Shown piece after piece: positions 26,444 through 34,576 of a stretch of DNA of 64,000 nt (position 1 is the stretch's first letter; the number at the start of each line of letters is the position of its first letter). The stretch is from Mycolicibacterium septicum DSM 44393 (GTDB taxonomy: Bacteria; Actinomycetota; Actinomycetes; Mycobacteriales; Mycobacteriaceae). The notes under the pieces were generated by a model that was not told where the DNA came from, did not search any database, and saw only the letters and a program-made list of their open reading frames with translations. A program made the translations under genes and the position numbers. The DNA is taken from contig NZ_HG322951.1 of assembly GCF_000455325.1 (NCBI RefSeq), forward strand, positions 1,100,717-1,164,716, in the 5' to 3' direction.

Positions 26444-27667
26444 ATGAGCTACTTCGGTGAGCTTCGCACCAACTGGCAACCGCTGGCCGCCGCGACCGCC
26501 GGTCTCAGCGCCGGCTTGAGCCTCAGCGCCTACACGAACGCCGCGATGGGGCCGCAGTTCCTCGCGGCCTTCGGATGGAGCCGCTCGGACTTCGCACTGA
26601 CCGGCGCGATCACGTTGCTCACCTTCGTTTTCCTGCCGGTCTACGGCCGCCTCGCCGACCTTTTCGGCGTGCGGCGGATCGCATCGATCGGTGTCATCGG
26701 TCTGCCCGCATGCTGGATCGCCTACGCGTTGATGTCCGGACCCATCTGGCAGTACTTCGTGATCAACGTGGTCCTCATCGCGCTCGGGGTGACCACGACT
26801 CCCGCGATCTACAGCCGGCTGGTCGCGACCCGTTTCCAGGCCGCCCGGGGCCTGGCCCTGGCCATCGCGATCTCAGGCCCACCGTTACTGGGCGCCGTCG
26901 GTGTACCGGCACTCGATGTCGTCAACCGCACCTACGGTTGGCGGGCCGGATGCCTGGCCATCGCGGCAACCATCGCGGTGGTCGGTGTCATCGCCTTGCT
27001 CCTCGTGCCTCGACGCAACGGCGAAGCGATGCCATCGGCGGGAGAACGCAAGGCCGGCAAGGACTACCGGGCCATCGGCCGCAGCAGGGTGTTCTGGATC
27101 CTGGTGCTGGGCGTGCTGCTGTGCAACCTGTACCACTCGGTCACCACCACCCAACTCGGCATCATGCTGGGTGACGCCGGGGCGGGCGGCCACGTCGCGG
27201 TACTCATCACCGTGTTCGCCACCGCCGTCATCGTCGGACGCTTCATCTGCGGGGTGGCCCTCGACCGGTTACCCGCGCAGGTCGTCGCCGCGGTGGCGAT
27301 GGCGCTACCGGGCCTCGGCTGCCTGCTGATCGCGTCGCCGTGGGACCACATCGGTGTCCTGACGGTTGCCGTCTGCTGTCTCGGTGCCGCCTGGGGAGCG
27401 GAGGGAGACGTGATCGCCTACCTGGTGGCACGCCACTTCAACCTGGGTGTCTACAGCACGGTGCTCAGCATCTTGTCGGCGGTTATCGGGGTCTCGTCGG
27501 CTCTGGGCGCAGTCGCGCTGAGCCGCATGCTGGCGACCAGCAACAGTTTTGACGGATTCCTGATCCTGGCCGGAGCGGCTGCCTTCGCCGGCGGGGCACT
27601 GCTGTTGCTGTTGCGCCGGCGCGAGGTCGTCTTTACAAATGATCCAGGAAGTGTCACGGTGTCCTGA
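26444..27667 (+). CDS. Major facilitator superfamily transporter
   Basis: A 407-residue twelve-helix transporter. The loop 2-3 signature is YGRLADLFGVRR, and the second half has GRFICGVALDRLP at the equivalent place. The early helix (TNAAMGPQFLAAFGWSRSDFAL) resembles monocarboxylate/oxalate-formate type carriers. Substrate unknown; overlap with an acyl-CoA dehydrogenase gene (TGATG, 1 bp) suggests a carboxylic acid later activated to a CoA ester. ATG 26444 sits directly after a 21-bp palindrome. Confidence 0.88.
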   Translation: MSYFGELRTNWQPLAAATAGLSAGLSLSAYTNAAMGPQFLAAFGWSRSDFALTGAITLLTFVFLPVYGRLADLFGVRRIASIGVIGLPACWIAYALMSGPIWQYFVINVVLIALGVTTTPAIYSRLVATRFQAARGLALAIAISGPPLLGAVGVPALDVVNRTYGWRAGCLAIAATIAVVGVIALLLVPRRNGEAMPSAGERKAGKDYRAIGRSRVFWILVLGVLLCNLYHSVTTTQLGIMLGDAGAGGHVAVLITVFATAVIVGRFICGVALDRLPAQVVAAVAMALPGLGCLLIASPWDHIGVLTVAVCCLGAAWGAEGDVIAYLVARHFNLGVYSTVLSILSAVIGVSSALGAVALSRMLATSNSFDGFLILAGAAAFAGGALLLLLRRREVVFTNDPGSVTVS

Positions 27668-28833
27668 TGGACTTCTCCCATGTCGAGCTCTCCGAGGAGG
27701 ACCTGGCCTTCCGCGATGAGTTGCGGGCGTTCCTGGCCCGGGTCGTCACCGACGAGGTGATCGAGCATGACCGCGAGACTGGCGAGAACTTCGACGAGAC
27801 AGTGCATCTGGCCCTGGGCGAGGCCGGATACCTGGCCGGTGACTACCAAGCCGAGGCCGACGGTGGATTCAGTGCGGTCCGGCGGCGGATCTGGGAACTG
27901 GAGATCGGCCGGGCCCACACCCCGTGGTTCCACTGGGGAACCACCGCGATGGTCGCGCACACGATGGAGAAGTTCGCCTCGACCGAACTGCTCGACGAAG
28001 TGCTCCCGGGTGTCTTGGGCGGGAGTCTGCGCCTGTGCCTGGGCTACACCGAACCCGAAGGCGGGTCCGACGTGGCGACCTGCAAGACCCGGGCGGTGCG
28101 GGAAGCGGATGGATCGACGTGGGTTGTCAATGGCTCCAAGATGTTCACCTCGAATGCGCACAACGCCCAGTACGTGTTCCTGCTGACCAACACCGACCCG
28201 GCCGCCGCCAAACACAAGAGCCTCACGATGTTCCTGGTGCCGCTGGATTCCCCGGGTGTCGAGATCCAGCCGCTGCGCACCGTCGACGGAGACCGCACCA
28301 ACATCACCTACTACAGCGACGTGCGAGTCAGCGACCGGTACCGCGTCGGTGAGGTCAACGGCGGGTGGACGGTGCTGCGCGGTGCCCTCGAACTCGAGCA
28401 CGGCACGTTCGAACGCGAGACCCGCGGCCTGCAGAAGCTCGCCACCATGACCGAGCACATCACCTTGATGGCCGAGGCGGTCGATCGCGTAGCGGCCGTG
28501 GCCGCCGATGACGCCGCGTCGCGCTATCGGCTGGGCCGAGGCATCGCCCGCCTGGAGGCCGCGATGAGCAGCCCCGACATGTACGGTCGCGTCGCGATTG
28601 CCCAGACCATGCGCGAGGTATCCCCCGATCTCATGGACATCGTCGGATCGGCAGGCGCCTTGCCCGTCGGGACGACCGGCGCCGCCGGCGACGGGGCCGC
28701 CGAGTACATCTTCCGGTTGGCCGGCCCGACCGGTATTTACGGCGGAACCCTTGAGGTGTTCCGCAACATGATCGCGCAGCAGGCGCTGGGGTTGGGCCGG
28801 CCGAACTATGCGCCGGCCAAGCGAACTGGCTGA
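27667..28833 (+). CDS. Acyl-CoA dehydrogenase (FadE family)
   Basis: FAD-dependent enzyme of 388 residues that introduces a double bond next to an acyl-CoA. Family motifs: GYTEPEGGSDVATCKTRA (FAD/substrate binding), GSKMFTSNAHNAQYVFL, and the C-terminal GPTGIYGGTLEVFRNMIAQQALGLGRP. The segment that would carry the usual catalytic glutamate is not clear to me, as in some mycobacterial heteromeric FadEs. Start overlaps the transporter stop by one base. Confidence 0.9.
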   Translation: MDFSHVELSEEDLAFRDELRAFLARVVTDEVIEHDRETGENFDETVHLALGEAGYLAGDYQAEADGGFSAVRRRIWELEIGRAHTPWFHWGTTAMVAHTMEKFASTELLDEVLPGVLGGSLRLCLGYTEPEGGSDVATCKTRAVREADGSTWVVNGSKMFTSNAHNAQYVFLLTNTDPAAAKHKSLTMFLVPLDSPGVEIQPLRTVDGDRTNITYYSDVRVSDRYRVGEVNGGWTVLRGALELEHGTFERETRGLQKLATMTEHITLMAEAVDRVAAVAADDAASRYRLGRGIARLEAAMSSPDMYGRVAIAQTMREVSPDLMDIVGSAGALPVGTTGAAGDGAAEYIFRLAGPTGIYGGTLEVFRNMIAQQALGLGRPNYAPAKRTG

Positions 28834-28875
28834 CCGTCGGCATCGGCGCCGCCGGGCAACGCGAGGCGGCCTGGG

Positions 28876-28881
28876 TACTGT
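28876..28881 (+). promoter_or_regulatory. Putative leaderless -10 hexamer for the thioesterase
   Basis: TACTGT, 6 nt, then GTG 28888. Confidence 0.45.
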
Positions 28882-28887
28882 GGCCGG

Positions 28888-29694
28888 GTGCATCCCTTGG
28901 ACAACGCCCTCGAGCTCGAATCCTCCGGTGACGGCCGGTGGCGCGGGCGGACGGTGCCGGAGTGGGCGAACATGGTCGGCCCGTTCGGCGGTATCACGGC
29001 CGCCACGCTCGTGCGGGCGGTCGAGTTGCACCCGCAACGGCACGGCCAGCCCATCGCCCTGACGGTGAACTACGTGGCGCCGATCGCCGACGGCGAGTTC
29101 GACATCGTGACCCGGGCCGTCAAGACCAACCGCTCCAATCAGCACTGGATCGTCGAACTCAGCCAGGACGGCGAGGTCAAGACCACCGCCACCGCGGTGT
29201 TCGGACTGCGACGCCAAGGATGGTCGGACACCGAGATCACCGCGCCGCAGGCCCCGGCACCCGAGGGCATCGTGCCGACGGTCCCGCCGTTCGGCGTGGT
29301 GTGGTTCGACAACTACGACATGCGGTTCGTCGACGGGGCGATGCCCGACACCGGCGGCGAGCCAGCCGAGTCGGCAAGCTCCACCACGACCCTCTGGGTG
29401 CGGAACAAGCCCTCCAGGCCAATGGATTTCGCCGCGTTGACCTCGGTGAGTGACATCTTCTATCCGCGGGTCTTCCTGCGCCACGGCCAGTTCGTACCGG
29501 CCGGCACGGTGACGATCTCGGTGTACTTCCACGCCGACGAGGAGCAACTCGCGATCCAGGGTGATGACTTCGTGCTGGGAACGGCACGGGCACACCGATA
29601 TTCCGGCGGATACTTCGACCAGAGCGCGCACCTGTTCGGCCGCTCCGGCGTGCTGCTGGCCACCAGCCACCAGTTCGTCTACTTCAAGGCCTGA
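28888..29694 (+). CDS. Acyl-CoA thioesterase-like protein (double hot-dog)
   Basis: A 268-residue protein with two hot-dog-like halves, of the TesB-like thioesterase superfamily. First-half motifs are GPFGGITAATLVRAVELHP and LTVNYVAPIADGEFDI; the second half contains DFAALTSVSDIFYPRVF and VYFHADEEQ. It should hydrolyse an acyl-CoA, matching the acyl-CoA dehydrogenase 54 bp upstream. GTG 28888 has a leaderless-type -10. The 3' end overlaps the convergent pucR gene by 11 bp. Confidence 0.82.
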   Translation: MHPLDNALELESSGDGRWRGRTVPEWANMVGPFGGITAATLVRAVELHPQRHGQPIALTVNYVAPIADGEFDIVTRAVKTNRSNQHWIVELSQDGEVKTTATAVFGLRRQGWSDTEITAPQAPAPEGIVPTVPPFGVVWFDNYDMRFVDGAMPDTGGEPAESASSTTTLWVRNKPSRPMDFAALTSVSDIFYPRVFLRHGQFVPAGTVTISVYFHADEEQLAIQGDDFVLGTARAHRYSGGYFDQSAHLFGRSGVLLATSHQFVYFKA

Positions 29695-31162
29695 GGTCGT
29701 CGGGAGCCGACTGCAGGGCGATCCACGCGCTCACCCGGGTCTGCGGATCGTCGAGCTTGCCGGGCAGCGCCGCCTCGATGGCCGCGAGACGGTTGCGCAC
29801 GGTGTTGCGGTGCAGGCCGAGTTCCTCGGCGACCTTCAGGCGTGATCCGTGATGGCGCAGGAAGCAACGCAGGATCTCCAGCTGTTCGGAATCGAGCCCG
29901 TGCAACCAGGATTCGGCGAACGCCGCGGCTTTCTCGGGGTCGATCAGGCTGAGGGGGCCATTGTCGATCACCTGGTCCCACAGCACCACGCCGGACACCT
30001 CGGTGGCCTGGGCGAGTGCCAGTCCGGCCGTGCGATAGCCGGTCGCGCCGTCGCCGGGTGCCACCGCGTTCCCGACGCCGACGTGGAGGCCGCCCGCGGC
30101 CAACTGTGAACCGGTTGCTTTCGCCTGTGCGGGTGCGACGACCGCGCACAGCTCGCCGGCATATACGCCGGCGAGGATGCCCCGCCGCTCCAGCGAAGCC
30201 ATGGCGTTCTCGATCGCGGATTCGTCTCCGGTGGCCCGGAGGAAGCGGATGTGCTTCGGCAGTTCGGCCGCCGGCTGGTCCACCTCCAACACCAATTGAG
30301 CCGTGCGGTCATCGCTTTCGGCGAGCAGCTCCAGCGCTCGGCTGCGAAGGTGCTGTCGGGTCGTGGCGCGGCTGCGATCCTGTTCGTCGATGAGGCCGAG
30401 CAGGGCGACCGCGGTCGTCACGGCCTGGCGCTGTCCCTCCGATGCCCTGGCGGGCACCAACGCGGCCAGATAAGCCGACGCCCGGCCGCGTAGCCCGATG
30501 GGATGGACCGACACGGAGAGCGTCGGGTTGGACTGCGCTGCAGCCGAACGCAATCCGTGGGCCTGCAACCGCTTGACGTCCTGGGCGACCTCGTCGAGCG
30601 GAAACTCGTTGCGGCGGGCGCCAACCGGGCCGGTCACGACCCGGCCGTCCGGATTCATCAGGCATGCCGCGCCGTCGAGCGCGGCGGCCAGTGCGGTGAT
30701 GACCGCGACGACGGGATCGGGTTTGGCCGCAGCCGAGATGAGCCTGCGCTGCGTCTGGAGTGACTCGCGCGTCGCGGTCGACTCCTGTTCCTCCAGCAGA
30801 TGTGCGACGTGTCGGCTGATCGCGACGAAGGTGGTGCGGCGCGGCACCTCGAACAGATTCAGCTGGTGCCTTCGGCAGGCAGCCGCGAGGGCGGACGGAG
30901 TCTCGGCGTGGGTGAGGCCGACGGCGAACCCCACGGCGGCCACGCCGGCGTCGGCAAGTCTGCGCACGTAGCCGTCCCACTGCTCGTGCCAGTCCCCGGT
31001 TTCCAGACCGGTGGTCAGCAGGATCTCCCCGCCCTCCAGGAACGGCCCTGGATCGGCGAGTTCACTCGTGGCCACCCAGCGGACCGGTGCGTCGCGGTGA
31101 CAGACCTCGACGGCGACCAACCCGAGCGCGCGCACCGCCAGGACATCGCCGACCAGAACCAT
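29684..31162 (-). CDS. PucR-family transcriptional regulator, likely of gabTD
   Basis: A 492-residue PucR/CdaR-type regulator. The N-terminal PucR domain (about 1-130) has ELADPGPFLEGGEILLTTGL; a middle GGDEF-like domain follows; the C-terminal helix-turn-helix is FLRHHGSRLKVAEELGLHRNTVRNRLAAIE. It is divergent from gabT across 112 bp that contain a 7-bp inverted repeat. PucR proteins often activate nitrogen-compound catabolism, so control of GABA degradation by a GABA-derived signal is a reasonable inference. Confidence 0.88.
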   Translation of the reverse strand: MVLVGDVLAVRALGLVAVEVCHRDAPVRWVATSELADPGPFLEGGEILLTTGLETGDWHEQWDGYVRRLADAGVAAVGFAVGLTHAETPSALAAACRRHQLNLFEVPRRTTFVAISRHVAHLLEEQESTATRESLQTQRRLISAAAKPDPVVAVITALAAALDGAACLMNPDGRVVTGPVGARRNEFPLDEVAQDVKRLQAHGLRSAAAQSNPTLSVSVHPIGLRGRASAYLAALVPARASEGQRQAVTTAVALLGLIDEQDRSRATTRQHLRSRALELLAESDDRTAQLVLEVDQPAAELPKHIRFLRATGDESAIENAMASLERRGILAGVYAGELCAVVAPAQAKATGSQLAAGGLHVGVGNAVAPGDGATGYRTAGLALAQATEVSGVVLWDQVIDNGPLSLIDPEKAAAFAESWLHGLDSEQLEILRCFLRHHGSRLKVAEELGLHRNTVRNRLAAIEAALPGKLDDPQTRVSAWIALQSAPDDLRP

Positions 31163-31174
31163 AGGTGCCAGTTT

Positions 31175-31202
31175 TGCACAATTTCAGCTATCCATTTGTG
31201 CA
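31175..31202. promoter_or_regulatory. Inverted repeat in the pucR-gabT promoter region
   Basis: TGCACAA (31175-31181) and TTGTGCA (31196-31202) are separated by 14 bp; their centres are 21 bp apart, two helical turns, fitting a dimeric regulator. It lies 13 bp from the pucR start and 73 bp from gabT. Confidence 0.55.
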
Positions 31203-31274
31203 CTTCCGACCTGCCGACGATGCCCGCGGTTCCCTAGCGTGAGGACAAACAACCGCCAGCAGCAGGAGGAACAC

Positions 31275-32621
31275 GTGACCATCGCTGAGCTCGCAGGTGC
31301 GGCCGTCACCCAGGAACGCCGGCTCGTCACCGCCATTCCCGGCCCGATCTCGCAGGAGATCCAGGCACGGAAGACCGCTGCGGTGGCCGGCGGCGTCGGG
31401 ACCACGCTGCCCGTCTACGTGGTCGCCGCAGGCGGCGGAATCCTCGTGGACGCCGATGGCAACCAGCTCATCGACTTCGGCTCCGGCATCGCCGTGACCA
31501 CCGTGGGCAATAGCGCACCGGCTGTCGTCGAGGCCGTCACCGAGCAGGTCGCCGCGTTCACCCACACGTGCTTCATGGTCACCCCGTACGAGGGCTATGT
31601 GCGGGTGGCCGAGGAGCTCAACCGCCTCACGCCCGGTGACCACGAGAAGCGCAGCGTGCTGTTCAACTCCGGCGCGGAAGCCGTCGAGAACGCCGTCAAG
31701 ATCGCCCGTGCCCACACCCGCAGGCAGGCCGTCGTGGTGTTCGACCACGCCTACCACGGCCGCACCAACCTCACCATGGCCATGACCGCCAAGAACCAGC
31801 CGTACAAGAACGGGTTCGGGCCGTTCGCCGGTGAGGTGTACCGGGTGCCCACGTCGTTCCCGTTCCGTGACGGCGAGACCGACGGTGCGGCTTCGGCCGC
31901 CCGCGCCCTCGACCTGATCGACAAGCAGGTCGGCGCCGACAACGTCGCCGCCGTGGTGATCGAGCCCATTCAGGGCGAGGGCGGGTTCATCGTGCCCGCA
32001 CCGGGTTTCCTGCGCGCCCTGCAGAACTGGTGTACCGCCAACGGTGCGGTGTTCGTCGCCGACGAGGTGCAGTCGGGCTTCGCCCGCACCGGCGCGATGT
32101 TCGCCGTCGAGCACGACGACGTCGTGCCCGATCTGATCGTCACCGCCAAGGGCATCGCGGGTGGCCTGCCGCTGTCGGCGGTCACCGGGCGCGCCGAGAT
32201 CATGGACGCGCCGCACGCCGGCGGCCTCGGCGGTACCTACGGCGGCAACCCGATCGCGTGCGCCGCTGCCCTCGCCGTCATCGACACCATCGAGCGGGAG
32301 GGACTGCTGGCCCGCGCCGTGGAGATCGAGAAGACCATGATCGGCCGGCTCGAGGCGATCGCCGCCGAGGATTCCCGGATCGGCGAGGTCCGCGGCCGCG
32401 GCGCCATGATCGCCGTCGAACTGGTCAAGGCGGGCACCACCGAGCCCGACGCCGACCTGGCCAAGCAGGTCTCCGCCGCCGCCCACGCCCAGGGCCTGGT
32501 GGTGCTGACCTGCGGGACCTACGGCAACGTGCTGCGGTTCCTGCCGCCGCTGTCGATGCCTGACCACCTGCTCGAGGAGGGGCTGGACATCCTGGCCGCC
32601 ATCTTCGCCGAGACCCGCTGA
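31275..32621 (+). CDS. gabT: 4-aminobutyrate aminotransferase
   Basis: PLP enzyme of 448 residues that transaminates GABA with 2-oxoglutarate to succinate semialdehyde. Class III aminotransferase motifs: NSGAEAVENAVKIAR, FDHAYHGRT, PIQGEGGFIVP, VADEVQSGFARTG, and the PLP lysine in VTAKGIAGGLPLSAVTGR. GTG 31275 has AGGAGG five bases upstream. It is followed by gabD after 33 bp, completing the two-step route to succinate. Confidence 0.95.
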   Translation: MTIAELAGAAVTQERRLVTAIPGPISQEIQARKTAAVAGGVGTTLPVYVVAAGGGILVDADGNQLIDFGSGIAVTTVGNSAPAVVEAVTEQVAAFTHTCFMVTPYEGYVRVAEELNRLTPGDHEKRSVLFNSGAEAVENAVKIARAHTRRQAVVVFDHAYHGRTNLTMAMTAKNQPYKNGFGPFAGEVYRVPTSFPFRDGETDGAASAARALDLIDKQVGADNVAAVVIEPIQGEGGFIVPAPGFLRALQNWCTANGAVFVADEVQSGFARTGAMFAVEHDDVVPDLIVTAKGIAGGLPLSAVTGRAEIMDAPHAGGLGGTYGGNPIACAAALAVIDTIEREGLLARAVEIEKTMIGRLEAIAAEDSRIGEVRGRGAMIAVELVKAGTTEPDADLAKQVSAAAHAQGLVVLTCGTYGNVLRFLPPLSMPDHLLEEGLDILAAIFAETR

Positions 32622-32654
32622 CCGCCGGTCCGGCTCGACCTCAGGGAGACGTGA

Positions 32655-34109
32655 GTGAACACGCAGAATGCGATCGCCGAACTGGACGCCAAGCACGGCA
32701 TCCTCATCGACGGGCAGGCCCGTGGTGCTGCCTCGACGTTCGAGGTGTACGACCCGGCCAGCGGCCTGACCATCGCCGAGGTCGCCGACGGCACGGTGGC
32801 CGACGCCCGCTCGGCCGTCGACGCCGCGCACCGGGCCTTCGGTGACTGGGCCAGGACCAGCCCGCGGCAGCGCAGCGACATCCTGCGCCGGGTGTTCGAT
32901 CTGATGGTCGCCGACACCGAGCGGCTGGCGGCCCTGATCTGCGCGGAGAACGGCAAGTCGCAGGCCGATGCCCGCGCCGAGGTGGGCTATGCCGCCGAGT
33001 TCTTCCGCTGGTTCTCCGAGGAGGCGGTGCGGACCGACGGCGCCTACGGTGTCAGCCCTGCCGGCGGCACCCGGACGATGGTCACCCACAAGCCGGTCGG
33101 GGTCGCCGCGCTGGTGACGCCGTGGAACTTCCCGGCCGCGATGGCCACGCGCAAGATCGCTCCGGCATTGGCCGCGGGCTGCACGGTGGTCCTCAAACCG
33201 GCGGCCGAGACGCCTCTGACCGCCCTGGCGATCGCCGGAATCCTTTCGGCCGCAGGTGTTCCCGACGGTGTGGTCAACATGGTGCCCACCACCGATGCCG
33301 CCGCCGTGGTCGAGAACTGGTTGAGCGATGACCGGGTCCGCAAGGTGTCGTTCACGGGCTCGACCGGCGTGGGCCGGGTGCTGCTCAAGCAGGCTGCCGA
33401 CCGGATCGTCAACGCCAGCATGGAACTCGGCGGCAATGCACCGTTCGTCGTCACCGCCGATGCCGACGTCGAGGCGGCCATCGCGGGCGCCATGGTGGCC
33501 AAGTTCCGGGGCGGCGGTCAGGCTTGCACCGCGGCCAACCGGTTCTACGTGCATGCGTCGGTGGTCGACCAGTTCGTCGCCGGTTTGGGCGCCGAGGTCG
33601 CGGCACTGCGCGTGGGGCCTGCGTCGGATCCGGCGTCACAGATCGGTCCGCTGGTCAGCGAGCGCGCAGCGCAGCGAGTGGCTGCCGCGATCGATGCCGC
33701 GGTGACCGACGGTGCCGTGATCGCCGCGCAGGCCGACGTGCCGGCCGCGGGCTGGTTCGTCGCTCCCACGCTTTTGACCGGCGTCGCCCCGGATGCCGCG
33801 ATCCTGGCCGACGAGATCTTCGGGCCCGTCGCCCCGGTGGTGGTGTGGGAGGACGAGGACGATCTCCTGCGCTGGGTCAACGACACCGAATACGGTTTGG
33901 CGGCTTACATTTACGCGGGTCGACTGCAGGACGCGGTGCGGCTCGCGGAGTCCTTCGACGCCGGCATGGTCGGTATCAACCGGGGCATCGTGTCCGACCC
34001 GTCGACCCCGTTCGGCGGGATGAAGCAGAGCGGGCTCGGTCGCGAAGGTGCCCGCGAAGGTCTGCACGAGTTCCAGGAGACGCAGTACTTCAGCGTCGCG
34101 TTCGACTGA
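32655..34109 (+). CDS. gabD: Succinate-semialdehyde dehydrogenase
   Basis: NAD(P)-dependent aldehyde dehydrogenase of 484 residues. Motifs: TPWNFPAAMATRKIAPALAAG, FTGSTGVGR, catalytic glutamate in MELGGNAPFVV, catalytic cysteine in GGGQACTAANRFYV, and EIFGPVAPV. Oxidises the GabT product to succinate. GTG 32655 is preceded by GGGAG. A palindrome at 34106-34121 overlaps the stop. Confidence 0.93.
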   Translation: MNTQNAIAELDAKHGILIDGQARGAASTFEVYDPASGLTIAEVADGTVADARSAVDAAHRAFGDWARTSPRQRSDILRRVFDLMVADTERLAALICAENGKSQADARAEVGYAAEFFRWFSEEAVRTDGAYGVSPAGGTRTMVTHKPVGVAALVTPWNFPAAMATRKIAPALAAGCTVVLKPAAETPLTALAIAGILSAAGVPDGVVNMVPTTDAAAVVENWLSDDRVRKVSFTGSTGVGRVLLKQAADRIVNASMELGGNAPFVVTADADVEAAIAGAMVAKFRGGGQACTAANRFYVHASVVDQFVAGLGAEVAALRVGPASDPASQIGPLVSERAAQRVAAAIDAAVTDGAVIAAQADVPAAGWFVAPTLLTGVAPDAAILADEIFGPVAPVVVWEDEDDLLRWVNDTEYGLAAYIYAGRLQDAVRLAESFDAGMVGINRGIVSDPSTPFGGMKQSGLGREGAREGLHEFQETQYFSVAFD

Positions 34110-34121
34110 GCGGTCGCTCAG
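34106..34121. terminator. Short palindrome over the gabD and membrane-protein stops
   Basis: CTGAGCG-GT-CGCTCAG spans the two convergent stop codons. The stem is short, so only weak termination is likely. Confidence 0.35.
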
Positions 34122-34498
34122 AACGGTGCCGAGTGCTGCATCAGACTCAACATCAGCACGACCATGCACAGCAGTGAACTGAACATGATCAGCCCCATGA
34201 CGATGATCACGAACCACGACGCGCAGCGCTGCTTGCCGCGCGCCAGTTTCGCGATCCGCTCGTCCTGCATGAGTTCATCTGCGACGACGGCAAATTCGAC
34301 ACCCGCCAGTTCAGCATCGGCGGCGGGTGCGCCGCAGGATATTTCGCGTAGACGCGCGGCGGCGATGCCGACGCCGACCCCGGCGAACCGCCGGCTCATC
34401 TGACGTGCTTGTCTGCGGGAGAGACGGTGATCGAGCGAATCTAGCGAATGCGGCCGCTGTCCCCATCCGCGGCCGTGCGCGTTCGACGGGGTCGTCAT
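34118..34498 (-). CDS. Small membrane protein of unknown function
   Basis: 126 residues. The N-terminal two-thirds is hydrophilic and arginine-rich, followed near the C-terminus by one long hydrophobic stretch (about 94-118) that could form a hairpin or single helix, with ASWFVIIVMGLIMFSSLLC. A tail-anchored orientation is likely. TAGACT lies 9 nt before ATG 34498. No family recognised. Confidence 0.6.
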   Translation of the reverse strand: MTTPSNAHGRGWGQRPHSLDSLDHRLSRRQARQMSRRFAGVGVGIAAARLREISCGAPAADAELAGVEFAVVADELMQDERIAKLARGKQRCASWFVIIVMGLIMFSSLLCMVVLMLSLMQHSAPF

Positions 34499-34576
34499 AA
34501 CCCTGTGAGTCTACGAGCGTCTCGGGTCGTGAGGAAGCCTGCGCCCGTGGATTGTTCACGTCTGCAAGTACTTGGT

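Noticed and set aside
27451..29670. 739-codon open frame on the minus strand
   Set aside because: It is antisense to the acyl-CoA dehydrogenase and thioesterase genes, which have clear family motifs; its translation is low-complexity Arg/His/Gly-rich, as expected for GC-rich shadow frames.
31188..33554. 788-codon open frame on the minus strand
   Set aside because: Antisense to gabT and gabD; no domain recognisable.
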